In this document: piece after piece, positions 21,432 through 30,673 of the stretch | Layout of the letters: each line of letters starts with the position of its first letter | Numbering within the stretch: the first letter of the stretch is position 1 | DNA from: RGIG8748 sp045646525 | Lineage (GTDB): Bacteria; Bacillota; Clostridia; UMGS1810 | DNA: 64,000 bases | NCBI GenBank assembly: GCA_045646525.1 | Contig: JAZRKX010000038.1 | Span: forward strand, 1 to 64,000 | Direction of reading: 5' to 3' | Program-made: the position numbers and the translations under genes | Notes under the pieces: generated by a model | The model's database searches: none | What the model saw: the letters and a program-made list of their open reading frames with translations, nothing else | Told to the model about the DNA's origin: nothing

Positions 21432-21460
21432 ATTATAAAGCTGTTTGTGTAATTTTTCAA
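21432..21460 (-). promoter_or_regulatory. Promoter of the pseudouridine synthase gene
   Basis: Read leftward: TTGAAA (21460-21455), 17-bp spacer, TATAAT (21437-21432). Back to back with the pgsA promoter. Confidence 0.7.
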
Positions 21461-21479
21461 TGTTTTTTTGAATTTTTGA

Positions 21480-21508
21480 TTGAAAATGTAAAAATCTTGT
21501 GTTACAAT
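21480..21508 (+). promoter_or_regulatory. Promoter of pgsA
   Basis: TTGAAA at 21480-21485, 17-bp spacer, TACAAT at 21503-21508, 40 bp upstream of the pgsA start. Confidence 0.7.
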
Positions 21509-21548
21509 ATTTTCATATGTAAAAATAGGTAAGAGAGGAAATATCTTA

Positions 21549-22100
21549 ATGCGGGATTATAAAGACAAAATTTTTACAATTCCAAATATTATGTCCATGA
21601 TAAGAATTGCGCTTATCCCTATAATTGTGTGGCTTTACTGCTTTAAAGATTCGTGGGTGTGGACTGCTGTTTTGCTTATAGCATCTGCGCTTACAGATAT
21701 TGTAGACGGCTTTATAGCAAGGCACTTTAATATGATAAGTAATTTCGGTAAAGCCATAGACCCTGTGGCAGACAAGCTTACCCAGTTTGTTATGCTTATA
21801 TGCCTTCTTACCAGATTTCCCATGATGATTCTTCCTTGTATGCTTCTTATGGCAAAGGAGATTATATCTGCCATTACTGCCATGATTGCTATACGAAGAA
21901 CGGGCAAAGTAGAGGGTGCCGATTGGCACGGCAAGGTATGTACCTGCCTTATGTATGCGATGATGCTCTTGCATGTAGTGTGGTTTAATATACCTGCAAT
22001 CGTGTCGAATATTTTCATTGCAGTATGTACGGCGATGCTTGTCTTATCTTTCTTTCTATACAATACACGAAATATCAAAGCGGCAAAAGAGGCTGTATAA
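21549..22100 (+). CDS. pgsA: CDP-diacylglycerol-glycerol-3-phosphate phosphatidyltransferase
   Basis: A 183-residue membrane enzyme making phosphatidylglycerol phosphate from CDP-diacylglycerol and glycerol 3-phosphate. The CDP-alcohol phosphotransferase motif DG(x2)AR(x8)G(x3)D(x3)D is complete: DIVDGFIARHFN, then SNFGKAIDPVADKLTQF. Multiple hydrophobic helices flank it (MIRIALIPIIVWLYCF at the front, VVWFNIPAIVSNIFIAV near the end). The opening KIFTIPNIMSMIRIALIPI is typical of PgsA. AGAGGAAA precedes ATG. It stands alone between its promoter and a strong terminator. Confidence 0.93.
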   Translation: MRDYKDKIFTIPNIMSMIRIALIPIIVWLYCFKDSWVWTAVLLIASALTDIVDGFIARHFNMISNFGKAIDPVADKLTQFVMLICLLTRFPMMILPCMLLMAKEIISAITAMIAIRRTGKVEGADWHGKVCTCLMYAMMLLHVVWFNIPAIVSNIFIAVCTAMLVLSFFLYNTRNIKAAKEAV

Positions 22101-22105
22101 ACAGG

Positions 22106-22135
22106 CGGTGTGTCAAATGACACACCGTATTTTTT
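22106..22135 (+). terminator. pgsA terminator
   Basis: CGGTGTGTCA / TGACACACCG, 10-bp stem with a minimal loop, followed by TATTTTTTA. Confidence 0.85.
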
Positions 22136-22283
22136 ATGCAACAAAAAATATTTTTTGTAAATTTTTTGATAAAATACTGTTCAATTAGAAATTTTTGTAG
22201 TATAATGTTAAATGATATAATAGACTAATTGTTTTTTGTTAAGACATACGGGGTTCGACTTAAAGGGAGGCGAGCGTAATCCG

Positions 22284-24362
22284 ATGAGACAATTTGAGAT
22301 ACTTTCACCTGCGGGAAGCTTGGAAACTCTCATTTGTGCCGTAAATAACGGGGCAGATGCTGTTTACATCGGCGGCAGAGAATTCAGCGCTCGCAAAAAT
22401 GCTGTGAACTTTTCAAAAGAGGATATACAAGAGGCAGTAAGATATGCCCACCTTTATGATGCAAAGGTGTATGTAACAGTAAACACCCTTGTGTACGACA
22501 GTGAGTTTAAGGGGTTTTATGAATTTATAAAATTTCTCTACTCTGCAGGGGTGGATGCACTTATCATTCAGGATTTGGGTGTACTTTCTATGGTTAAGAG
22601 GTGCTTTCCTGATTTTGAGGTACATGCCAGTACGCAGATGACCATACACAATATCTCGGGTGCCCGCCTTGCAAAAGAGCTTGGCTTTAAACGTGTGGTG
22701 CTCTCGAGGGAGCTCACATTCGATGAGATTAAAAATATATCCGATAATGTGGATATAGAACTGGAGGTTTTTGTTCACGGAGCTCTTTGTATGAGTTATA
22801 GCGGTCAATGCCTTATGAGTAGTTTCATAGGCGGCAGAAGCGGCAATCGCGGCGATTGTGCACAGCCGTGCAGACTTCCGTATACACTTATGAATTCCAA
22901 AGGCAAAAATATATCCAACAAAGAAAAGTATCTTTTGAGTCTCAAGGATTTGTGCCTTATAGACGAGATGAAGACTCTCATGGAATGCGGTGTTACCTCG
23001 CTTAAAATAGAGGGGAGAATGAAGAGCGCCGAATATGTGTCTGTGGTTACATCCATATACGATAAATATAGGGACGGCTCAAAGGTAGAAGAGAGAGACC
23101 GTTCCGCGCTAAAGAGTATATTCAGCCGAAACGGATTTACCCAAGGATATTTAGAGGGCAATACGGGAAGACACATGCTCAATTACGATAAAAATAATGA
23201 CGATGTGTATCAGAATATATCGCATGATGTAAAAGAGCTTGCCGCAAAGCTAAAAAGTAAAGCACACGAACCGATTGAATTTCATGCCCATGTATCTGTG
23301 TATCACGATATGCCTATGACGCTTACAGTAAGTGCCAAAGGCGAAAGTGTCACTGTAGAGGGCAGTATAAATGCCGAGCAGGCTGTAAATGCACCTCTTA
23401 CAGAAGAAAGACTTACATCGCAGATTGCAAAAAGCGGCTCTACACCTTTTGTACTTTCGGGCATAAAGACAGATATAGCTCAGGGAGTAAGCCTGCCTGT
23501 AAAAGAGATAAACAACATTCGAAGAGAAGCACTTTCGCTTCTTGAGGACAAGCTTACCGCCACTTTGGATAGAAAATCAGAAATTCCGTTTAATTACGAA
23601 ACACCTTACTCAAAGCCACCGAAGAAACTCACTTTAAATGCAGAGGTCAGGACTTTAGAACAGTTTGAGGCAGCCTCAAAGGCGGGTTTTGATAAGATAC
23701 TTGTTCCGTACAGCTTGTATAAGGACAACAAAACTTTCATAGATGAATCAGGTCGCACCGTTGCGGTGATATTGCCTGCTGTAGCAAGGGATATACATCC
23801 TGTAGATACTCATATCATTTCGGGGGAAATATATGCTTCGAACTTTTCGCAGCTTGCACTTTGCAAGGATAGAAAGGTTAGTGCAAACCATAATATAAAT
23901 GTGTTCAATAGCCATAGTGCAGAATTTGTAAAAAATCTTGGTATTGAGACAGTTTGCATTTCTCCCGAGGTTACGCAAAAGGAATTATTGTCTATGAAAA
24001 CCTCTGCCGATAAGGAGATTATAGTATACGGCAGAATACCTCTTATGACAGTTCAGAATTGCATTGTAAAGTCTGCTTTGGGCTGCGGATGCAAGGATGA
24101 ATACTACCTGCTAAAGGACCGAAAAGGAGTAGAGTTTCCTGTAATAACAGATAAGAATTCCTGTACAAATACCATATACAACAGCCTGCCCGTTTATATG
24201 GCGGATAAGCTTACAGACGATGTATCGGCAGATGTATCTTATATGAGATTTGTATTTACTACGGAAAGCGCGGGAGATATTTTCGATATATACCGCATGT
24301 ATAAAAACAAAGAAAGACCAAGCTTTGATTTTACAAGAGGACATTATTTCCGCGGAGTTTAG
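22284..24362 (+). CDS. U32 peptidase-family protein with DUF3656 region (RlhA-like)
   Basis: A 692-residue protein. Start ATG 22284 follows GGGAGGCGAG; the longer open frame from 22236 is not needed. The N-terminal ~300 residues are the U32 TIM-barrel: EILSPAGSLETLICAVNNGA, DAVYIGGREFSAR, HASTQMTIHN, then the Cys-rich HGALCMSYSGQCLMSSFIGG and NRGDCAQPCRLPY, which would hold an iron-sulfur cluster. The long C-terminal part, including a further Cys cluster (CIVKSALGCGCKDEYY), matches the RlhA/YdcP-type layout, a family that hydroxylates C2501 of 23S rRNA in E. coli. RNA hydroxylation is more likely than peptidase activity (inference). It begins an operon with dut and maf. Confidence 0.85.
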   Translation: MRQFEILSPAGSLETLICAVNNGADAVYIGGREFSARKNAVNFSKEDIQEAVRYAHLYDAKVYVTVNTLVYDSEFKGFYEFIKFLYSAGVDALIIQDLGVLSMVKRCFPDFEVHASTQMTIHNISGARLAKELGFKRVVLSRELTFDEIKNISDNVDIELEVFVHGALCMSYSGQCLMSSFIGGRSGNRGDCAQPCRLPYTLMNSKGKNISNKEKYLLSLKDLCLIDEMKTLMECGVTSLKIEGRMKSAEYVSVVTSIYDKYRDGSKVEERDRSALKSIFSRNGFTQGYLEGNTGRHMLNYDKNNDDVYQNISHDVKELAAKLKSKAHEPIEFHAHVSVYHDMPMTLTVSAKGESVTVEGSINAEQAVNAPLTEERLTSQIAKSGSTPFVLSGIKTDIAQGVSLPVKEINNIRREALSLLEDKLTATLDRKSEIPFNYETPYSKPPKKLTLNAEVRTLEQFEAASKAGFDKILVPYSLYKDNKTFIDESGRTVAVILPAVARDIHPVDTHIISGEIYASNFSQLALCKDRKVSANHNINVFNSHSAEFVKNLGIETVCISPEVTQKELLSMKTSADKEIIVYGRIPLMTVQNCIVKSALGCGCKDEYYLLKDRKGVEFPVITDKNSCTNTIYNSLPVYMADKLTDDVSADVSYMRFVFTTESAGDIFDIYRMYKNKERPSFDFTRGHYFRGV

Positions 24363-24378
24363 AAAGGATGCATGAATT

Positions 24379-24834
24379 ATGCACGATATAGAAGTAAAGA
24401 TTAAATTTTTGGAGAATAATAAAGAGCAGAAATTGCCTTTTTATGCAACAGAGGGTTCAGCAGGGATGGACCTTACCGCGTGTATTGAGGAAGATATAGT
24501 ATTAAAACCGCTCGAAAGGGTAACCGTGCCTACGGGTATTGCAATAGGGCTTCCAAGCGGCGATTATGGTGCATTTATATTTGCCCGAAGCGGTCTTGCT
24601 ACTAAAAAAGGCATAACACTTTCCAACTGTGTAGGAGTGGTAGACAGTGACTACACAGGAGAAATCAAAGTAGGGCTTATAAATTTGAGCAGCGAGGAGT
24701 ATACCCTCACAAAAGGAGAGAGAATAGCGCAGATGGTTATTCTGCCCGTGGCTCATGCAAAATTTGCAGTTTGCGAAGAACTGGATAAAACAGAGAGAGG
24801 CAGTGGGGGATTTGGCTCCACAGGTGCGTATTGA
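24379..24834 (+). CDS. dut: Deoxyuridine 5'-triphosphate nucleotidohydrolase
   Basis: A 151-residue trimeric dUTPase that converts dUTP to dUMP and pyrophosphate, keeping uracil out of DNA and feeding dTMP synthesis. All five motifs are present: EGSAGMDLTA (1), ARSGLATKKGI (2), GVVDSDYTGEIKVGLIN (3), KGERIAQMVI (4), and the C-terminal Gly-rich RGSGGFGSTG (5) that closes over the active site. Length is normal for the family. The stop codon overlaps the maf start (ATGA), indicating translational coupling. Confidence 0.96.
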   Translation: MHDIEVKIKFLENNKEQKLPFYATEGSAGMDLTACIEEDIVLKPLERVTVPTGIAIGLPSGDYGAFIFARSGLATKKGITLSNCVGVVDSDYTGEIKVGLINLSSEEYTLTKGERIAQMVILPVAHAKFAVCEELDKTERGSGGFGSTGAY

Positions 24835-25418
24835 TGAGAGAAATAATATTGGCTTCCCAGTCTCCGAGACGAAAAGAGCTTTTGGAGAACATCGGAGTTA
24901 AATTTCAGATTCTTGTAAGCGATATAGATGAATCTTTGGTTTCAAAAGAGCTTGAGCCCGGTATGTATGTGCGTGAACTTGCATTTCTTAAGGCTCTGGA
25001 TATAGCAAAGCATTGTCCAAAAAATATGTTTGTAATAGGTGCAGATACCGTGGTAGTGCTTGACGGCGAGATTCTCGGCAAACCAAAAGACAGGGATGAA
25101 GCTTTCGAAATGCTCAAAAAGCTTTCGGGCAGAACACACTATGTATTCACGGGTATAAGTATAGCGGATACAAACGATATGCACACAGTATCGGAATACG
25201 AGAAAACGGCAGTTACATTCAAAGAACTTACAGAAAAGGAAATAAATTATTATATAGATAATTATAATGTGCTCGACAAAGCAGGAGCATATGCCATTCA
25301 GGAATATGCAGGTACTTTTGTAAAGAGTATAAACGGAGATTATTTTAATATAGTGGGACTTCCTGTGTGCAGACTGTGTACACTTGTTTTGGAAGAATAC
25401 GGGGAGGAATTGGTATAA
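24834..25418 (+). CDS. maf: Maf-family nucleotide pyrophosphatase
   Basis: A 194-residue Maf protein. It begins MREIILASQSPRRKELLENI, the family's SxSPRR signature, followed by DESLV and the GADTVVVLDGEILGKPKD block with the catalytic Asp region. Maf proteins hydrolyse non-canonical or modified nucleoside triphosphates and affect septum formation in Bacillus when overproduced. The start ATG 24834 overlaps the dut stop, and its own stop overlaps the mreB start (TAATG), so dut-maf-mreB are one coupled unit. maf next to mreB is a widely conserved order in Firmicutes. Confidence 0.95.
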   Translation: MREIILASQSPRRKELLENIGVKFQILVSDIDESLVSKELEPGMYVRELAFLKALDIAKHCPKNMFVIGADTVVVLDGEILGKPKDRDEAFEMLKKLSGRTHYVFTGISIADTNDMHTVSEYEKTAVTFKELTEKEINYYIDNYNVLDKAGAYAIQEYAGTFVKSINGDYFNIVGLPVCRLCTLVLEEYGEELV

Positions 25419-26419
25419 TGGCAAAAAGAGATATAGGTATAGATTTAGGCACGGCAAACACACTTGTGTATCTTAAAAGCAAGGGCATAGTAATAAATGA
25501 GCCAAGTGTTGTTGCAATAAATAAAGATACAGGCGAGGTTGTTGCTGTAGGCACTCTTGCAAAGCAGATGCTCGGCAGAACACCCGAAAACATTGTAGCA
25601 GTCCGCCCGTTAAAAGACGGAGTAATAGCCGATTTTGATGTAACACAGGTTATGCTTAAGTATTTTATAAACAAAGCTCTTGAAAAAAGCGGATTTTCAA
25701 AACCCAGAGTTGTTATCTGCGTTCCCTCCGGAGTTACAGATGTAGAAAAAATGGCTATAGAGGAGGCAACCGTTCAGGCAGGTGCGAGAGAGGCTTATCT
25801 TATAGAGGAGCCCATGGCAGCCGCCTTTGGCTCAAGTCTTCCCGTAGAAGAAGCCACAGGAAGTATGATATGCGATATAGGGGGCGGAACAAGTGAGGTT
25901 GCTGTTATATCGCTTGGCGGAATAGTAAACAGTAAGACTCTCCGTATGGCAGGAGACACCATGAATGAAGCCATAGTAAACTATGTCCGCAGAGAGTACA
26001 ATGTATTGATAGGTGAGCCTACCGCAGAAAGAGTAAAGATAGAAATAGGTTCTGTAGAGCCTCTTACCCTCGAGGAATACACCGAGGTTTGCGGCAGGGA
26101 TTTATCAACAGGACTTCCCAAGTTTATAAAGATAACCTCGTATGATGTAAGAGAGGCTATAAGCGAGTGTATATCTGCCATTGTGGATGCAATTAAGCTC
26201 ACTTTGGAAGATACACCGCCCGAGCTTTCTGCCGATATTATAGACAGGGGCATTGTGCTCACAGGCGGCGGTGCGCTTATACGCGGTCTTGATTCGCTTA
26301 TTAAAAAGGAGACAGGCATGGATGTTATAATTGCCGATAAGCCGCTCGAGAGCGTTGTAGCAGGTGCAGGTCTTGTTATAAGCGAGATAGAAAGCTTAAG
26401 CGAAGCTCTTGCAAGGTAA
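25418..26419 (+). CDS. mreB: Rod-shape-determining actin homologue MreB
   Basis: A 333-residue actin-like ATPase. Start ATG 25418 is fixed by comparison with the family (MAKRDIGIDLGTANTLVY) and overlaps the maf stop. Phosphate 1 is DLGTANTLVY, the connecting motif is VPSGVTDVEKMA, phosphate 2 is CDIGGGTSEVAV, and the adenosine motif is VLTGGGALIRGLD. MreB filaments under the membrane steer the elongation machinery for lateral wall synthesis. It is followed by mreC, mreD and a class B PBP gene, a standard elongasome operon, so the cell is probably rod-shaped or elongated. Confidence 0.97.
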   Translation: MAKRDIGIDLGTANTLVYLKSKGIVINEPSVVAINKDTGEVVAVGTLAKQMLGRTPENIVAVRPLKDGVIADFDVTQVMLKYFINKALEKSGFSKPRVVICVPSGVTDVEKMAIEEATVQAGAREAYLIEEPMAAAFGSSLPVEEATGSMICDIGGGTSEVAVISLGGIVNSKTLRMAGDTMNEAIVNYVRREYNVLIGEPTAERVKIEIGSVEPLTLEEYTEVCGRDLSTGLPKFIKITSYDVREAISECISAIVDAIKLTLEDTPPELSADIIDRGIVLTGGGALIRGLDSLIKKETGMDVIIADKPLESVVAGAGLVISEIESLSEALAR

Positions 26420-26439
26420 TTCGGAAGGGAATTTTTACG

Positions 26440-27267
26440 ATGTATTTTTTTCAGAAAAACAAATTTAAGATACTTCTTATAGCAGTAACCGTAATTCTAG
26501 TTATATGTGTAATTGCGGGCATAACCGCAAAGAAGAAGAGCACAAGCGCGGCAAAGGGTGCTTTAGGTGACATAACTACACCTGTGCAAAGCGGTGTGTC
26601 TTCAGTGTCCAATTCTGTAAGCGGTTTTTTGGGCTACCTTACAAATATGAAAGGCTATGAGAAAGAAAACGAAAAATTAAGAGAGCGCATTGCAAGCCTT
26701 GAAGATGATTTGCGCAAGACGGAAAATCTCAAAGGGGAGAATGAGCGTCTTCGCAAAATTCTGGATTTAAAATCCAAGGAAGAAAATTATAAATATGTGG
26801 TTGCGGATGTAGCAGCATTTGAAATGGACAACTTTTCCAAGTCTTATACTATAAATAAGGGCATAAAAGACGGAATAACCCAGAACTGTGCCGTTATAAC
26901 TCCGTACGGACTTGTAGGTTATGTGTCCGAAGCGGGAAGAAACTGGGCAAAGATCTCTCCCATTGTAGATGCCAGGGTTTCTGTAAGTGCTACCATTATG
27001 CGTGTTTCCAATACAGCCATAGTTCAGGGCGATATGAAGCTAATGGAAGAGGGCCTTTGCAAAATGACCTATGTTTCCAAAGAAGCAGGTATAGAGATAG
27101 GAGACTATATAGAAACATCGGGTGCGGGAGGAATAATTCCCGCAGGAATCTATATAGGCAAAGTCACAGAGGTAAGAAACGATGTAACAGGCGTTTCACA
27201 GGAAGCCATCATAAAACCCGGTGTGGACTTTTCCAATCTTAAAGAGGTTATGGTAATACTTAATTGA
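26440..27267 (+). CDS. mreC: Rod-shape-determining protein MreC
   Basis: A 275-residue protein. A single N-terminal transmembrane segment (ILLIAVTVILVICVIAGITA, ~11-30) is followed by a coiled coil (KENEKLRERIASLEDDLRK, ~68-105) and the extracytoplasmic double beta-barrel domain (VVADVAAFEMDNFSKSYTIN onward, including GLVGYVSEAGRNWAKI). MreC links MreB/MreD to the wall-synthesis enzymes outside the membrane and activates PBP2. Length and order agree with the family. Confidence 0.95.
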   Translation: MYFFQKNKFKILLIAVTVILVICVIAGITAKKKSTSAAKGALGDITTPVQSGVSSVSNSVSGFLGYLTNMKGYEKENEKLRERIASLEDDLRKTENLKGENERLRKILDLKSKEENYKYVVADVAAFEMDNFSKSYTINKGIKDGITQNCAVITPYGLVGYVSEAGRNWAKISPIVDARVSVSATIMRVSNTAIVQGDMKLMEEGLCKMTYVSKEAGIEIGDYIETSGAGGIIPAGIYIGKVTEVRNDVTGVSQEAIIKPGVDFSNLKEVMVILN

Positions 27268-27280
27268 CGGAGATTTACAC

Positions 27281-27775
27281 ATGTTTAACTATATATTGTC
27301 ATATCTGACACTTGCCGTACTGTTTATTGTGCAGACTACTTTGTCTCGCTACATAGACATATTCGGTATAGCACCAAACTTAATATTTGTGTATGTTCTG
27401 TGTTACTCTATTTACAATTTTCCTGTTCGCTCTGCGGTGCTGTGCGCTGTTGCGGGACTTGTTGCAGATTTGTATTCAGGACAGTATGTGGGGCTTAATA
27501 CACTTTTGTTTATGTATATAGGACTTGCAATATCAAACTTTGCAAGCACACTCATAAAGAAGCATGTTTGGACTGCAGCCGTGGGAGTACTTGTAGTTTC
27601 GCTGATGTATCATACCGTCATACTTGTGGCGGACTATGTTATGCCGGGATACGGCAGTTTTCTGTACCCGTTTGTAAGGATTGCCTTACCTACGGCGGTA
27701 TATGATACGGTGGTTTCTTTTGTTATGGCACTGTGGGCGCGAAAGCTCAGCATAGATGAAATAAGGGGATTATAA
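27281..27775 (+). CDS. mreD: Rod-shape-determining protein MreD
   Basis: A 164-residue integral membrane protein with about five hydrophobic helices, beginning YILSYLTLAVLFIVQTTLSR and including APNLIFVYVLCYSIYNFPV and GLVADLYSGQYVGLNTLLFM. The last segment with G-x-x-ADL is typical of MreD. It acts with MreC in the elongasome. Start is ATG 27281, and the next gene begins 2 bp after its stop. Confidence 0.92.
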   Translation: MFNYILSYLTLAVLFIVQTTLSRYIDIFGIAPNLIFVYVLCYSIYNFPVRSAVLCAVAGLVADLYSGQYVGLNTLLFMYIGLAISNFASTLIKKHVWTAAVGVLVVSLMYHTVILVADYVMPGYGSFLYPFVRIALPTAVYDTVVSFVMALWARKLSIDEIRGL

Positions 27776-27777
27776 AA

Positions 27778-29832
27778 TTGAGATTCAGAGATAAAAATTT
27801 CATAATGACATTTGTAGTAACCGTTCTTCTGTGTGCTATAGTTATAAAGCTTACGGTTTTGCAGGTTGTAAACGGCTCGTACTATCTTGCCGAGTCAAAA
27901 AACAAGCTTACAAATTCCATGGAGGTTACTGCACCAAGAGGAATTATATACGACAGAAACGGCATACCGCTTATTACAAACAGGGTGGGATTTTCTGTAC
28001 AGGTTGTATACGGGGAGAGTTCTCAGGACAGGCTTAATGATATACTTTTGAGTCTTGTTGATCTCCTTAATAAAAATGGTGATGAATATGTTGATTCACT
28101 TCCCATATCCTCCAAGAACTATACATTTACATACAAGGATGACAGCAAAAAAACCGCCAAGGAAAAGCGTGCAGAATTCAGAAAGAAATATGATATACCT
28201 GCCTCTGCGACGGGCAGGGAGACTCTTTTAGAACTCTCCGAACGCTACAATCTGGATAAGCGTTATTCCTACAGCGAAATCCGAAAAATAGTAGGTATGC
28301 GCTATGAGCTTGAAACCAGAGGTCTTGCTTACGGTGCACCCGTTACCGTGGCTACAGATGTAAGCATGGAGACTGTATCGGTTTTAAAGGAAAAGAGCGC
28401 ATATTATTCAAATATAAATGTAATCACATCGCCGTTCAGACAGTATATGCATGGCTCTATGGGAGCGCACATACTGGGTAGAGTGGGTGTAATATATCAG
28501 GAGGAATATGAGCTTTTAAAAGACAAGAATTACGGCATGAATGACATCATAGGCAAAGACGGTCTTGAAAAGTTTCTGGAGCCTTATATAAAGGGAACAG
28601 ACGGAAAGATAAATAAATCAAGAGACATAACCTCAAATACCTATGCCCCCGACGAGACTGCCGCAATACAGGGAAATGATGCAATACTCACAATAGATTT
28701 TGAACTGCAGAGGGCAGCGGAAGACGCCCTCAAGGAAACCATAGATGCCATAAAGGCAAAGGGACTCATGTCCGACGATAAGGCGGGTGCCGATGCGGGC
28801 GGCGGTGCGGTTGTGGTATTGGATGTAAAAACAGGGGAGATTCTTGCCATGGCAAGCTACCCCGATTTTTACCCTGCAACCTTTGGCGAGGATTATGACA
28901 AGCTTATACAAGACAGCGGCAAACCCATATTCAACCGTGCCATAAGCGGCACTTACCCTCCAGGCTCTGTGTTTAAGCTTGTAACGGCAATAGCAGGTCT
29001 TGAAGAAAAGGTTATAAGCACTAAGGACACTGTAGTGGACGAGGGAAAATACGAGCACTACGGACAAACCTTTAACTGCTGGATATGGACACAAAGCGGC
29101 AAAACCCACGGCGCACAGGATGTGGCAAACGCCATAGGAAATTCGTGCAACTATTATTTTTATGAAGTGGGCAAACGGCTTGGTGAAAAGAAAATATACG
29201 ATTATGCAAACCTTATGGGACTTGGCAAAAAAACAGGCATAGAAATAGAGGGAGAAACTGCAGGAATTCTTGCAAACGAGAAGTACAAGCAGGAGATATT
29301 CCAGCAGATATGGTATCCCGGTGATACTCTGCAGATGGCTATAGGACAGTCGTTCAATGTGTTCACACCTCTCCAGATAGCCAATCTTACTGCTACCGTT
29401 GCAAACGGCGGCACATGCTACAGACCGCATCTTACAAAGGCTATACGCAGTTCTTTGGATTCAAGCGTAATAGAAGAGTTTAAACCCGAAGTCACAGGCA
29501 AAATAGAAATGAGCGATGAGACATACAAGGCAGTAACCTACGGAATGTATCTGGGAAGCCGCGAGGGAACATCATCTGCGGTGTTTGCAGACTTCCCCAT
29601 AAATGTATGCTCCAAGACTGGCTCGGCGCAGGTAAATACAGGCAGTGCCAACGGTGTATTCGCATCATATGCACCGTATGAGAATCCGCAGATAGCCGTA
29701 GCTGTAGTTATAGAAAATGCAGGCTCGGGCTCTGCTCTTGCACCTATTGCAAGACGCATATACGAGAAGTATTTCGACATAAATCAGGTCTATGAAGATG
29801 ACAAAGCAGGTAAGAAAAACACGCTTTCATAA
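27778..29832 (+). CDS. mrdA: Penicillin-binding protein 2 (class B transpeptidase, elongasome)
   Basis: A 684-residue peptidoglycan DD-transpeptidase. The start is TTG 27778, 2 bp after mreD (MRFRDKNF). One transmembrane helix (~10-30) is followed by the PBP dimerisation domain (APRGIIYDRNGIPLITNR) and the transpeptidase domain. SxxK is GTYPPGSVFK with Ser397, SxN is IGNSCNYYF, and KTG(S) is CSKTGSAQVN. It cross-links new wall strands during elongation and is a beta-lactam target. A Lys-rich insert around residues 115-150 (DDSKKTAKEKRAEFRKKYD) extends the N-terminal region. Last gene of the mre operon. Confidence 0.96.
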   Translation: MRFRDKNFIMTFVVTVLLCAIVIKLTVLQVVNGSYYLAESKNKLTNSMEVTAPRGIIYDRNGIPLITNRVGFSVQVVYGESSQDRLNDILLSLVDLLNKNGDEYVDSLPISSKNYTFTYKDDSKKTAKEKRAEFRKKYDIPASATGRETLLELSERYNLDKRYSYSEIRKIVGMRYELETRGLAYGAPVTVATDVSMETVSVLKEKSAYYSNINVITSPFRQYMHGSMGAHILGRVGVIYQEEYELLKDKNYGMNDIIGKDGLEKFLEPYIKGTDGKINKSRDITSNTYAPDETAAIQGNDAILTIDFELQRAAEDALKETIDAIKAKGLMSDDKAGADAGGGAVVVLDVKTGEILAMASYPDFYPATFGEDYDKLIQDSGKPIFNRAISGTYPPGSVFKLVTAIAGLEEKVISTKDTVVDEGKYEHYGQTFNCWIWTQSGKTHGAQDVANAIGNSCNYYFYEVGKRLGEKKIYDYANLMGLGKKTGIEIEGETAGILANEKYKQEIFQQIWYPGDTLQMAIGQSFNVFTPLQIANLTATVANGGTCYRPHLTKAIRSSLDSSVIEEFKPEVTGKIEMSDETYKAVTYGMYLGSREGTSSAVFADFPINVCSKTGSAQVNTGSANGVFASYAPYENPQIAVAVVIENAGSGSALAPIARRIYEKYFDINQVYEDDKAGKKNTLS

Positions 29833-29907
29833 TATTTTTAAAAATATTGCAAAAAAATGTAGCCAAAAGGTAAAAAATGTGATAGAATATTTGAGTGGGA
29901 GGATATC

Positions 29908-30672
29908 ATGCCCAAAATTGTAGTTTTTACTTCCCCAAAGGGCGGTTGCGGAGCAACCTTTGCCTGTGCGTGCATGTGCCGCGCACTTGCCCGAAAGGAG
30001 CAAAAGGTACTTGCTCTTGATATGTGCTTTGAGCGTTGCTCTCTGGATTTTGCTCTTGGTTTTCAGGATGAATATGTATATACTCTGTCCGACGTAATAG
30101 ACGGAAGCTGCAACTTGTCGGAAGCTGTGTGCAGAGACGAAGTGGATTTTCTGCGTGCGGACTACGATAGTGAATTTTTCGATTATGACAAGGCACTGGG
30201 TATTATTAAAAACTCCAACTATGATTATGTACTTATAGATGCACATTCTTATGACAGGAACTGTATAGAGAGTTTAAACAGTGCGGCAGACACATTTATA
30301 GCGGTTACAGACTGCTCGGACATATCCGTTAAGCTTACCCAGAGCTTTACAGAAGATATATCAGAACATAGTAGCGTGCATGTGCTTATAAACAAAATAG
30401 TACCGTACTATATAAGAGACAATCTGCACCTTACCATAGATGATGTCATAGATAGAATCGGCCATAATCTTATCGGACTTGTGCCGTGGGATTGTATGGC
30501 GCAGTTTATCACAGGAGGTAAGTGGCACACATTAGGTGATTATCCAGGCTTAAACGAGCCGTTTTCAAATATTGCAACACGCCTTATGGGCGAAAGGAAA
30601 GCAGCATGCGATATAGAAAATCTCTTTAAAACCGCGACAACATACAAATACTTAACGAAGGGACGGAAATGA
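29908..30672 (+). CDS. MinD/ParA-like ATPase with altered P-loop
   Basis: A 254-residue deviant-Walker ATPase relative. The P-loop reads VFTSPKGGCGATFACACMC: the signature Lys11 of KGGxG is present, but the second Lys of KGGxGK(S/T) is Ala16. The A' region is VLALDMCFERCSLDFALGF and the Walker B strand is YDYVLIDAHSYD. MinD and ParA proteins act as nucleotide-switched membrane or chromosome positioners; TadZ/CpaE relatives often carry similar P-loop changes. Its place right behind mreBCD-pbp2 is where minD lies in many Firmicutes, but no minC is present. ATP binding may survive with reduced hydrolysis (inference). GGGAGG precedes ATG. Confidence 0.82.
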   Translation: MPKIVVFTSPKGGCGATFACACMCRALARKEQKVLALDMCFERCSLDFALGFQDEYVYTLSDVIDGSCNLSEAVCRDEVDFLRADYDSEFFDYDKALGIIKNSNYDYVLIDAHSYDRNCIESLNSAADTFIAVTDCSDISVKLTQSFTEDISEHSSVHVLINKIVPYYIRDNLHLTIDDVIDRIGHNLIGLVPWDCMAQFITGGKWHTLGDYPGLNEPFSNIATRLMGERKAACDIENLFKTATTYKYLTKGRK

Positions 30673-30673
30673 A

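Noticed and set aside
28633..29430. 265-codon leftward open frame
   Set aside because: It lies wholly inside the PBP2 gene on the opposite strand, has no ribosome site or domain, and PBP2 motifs are intact on the forward strand.
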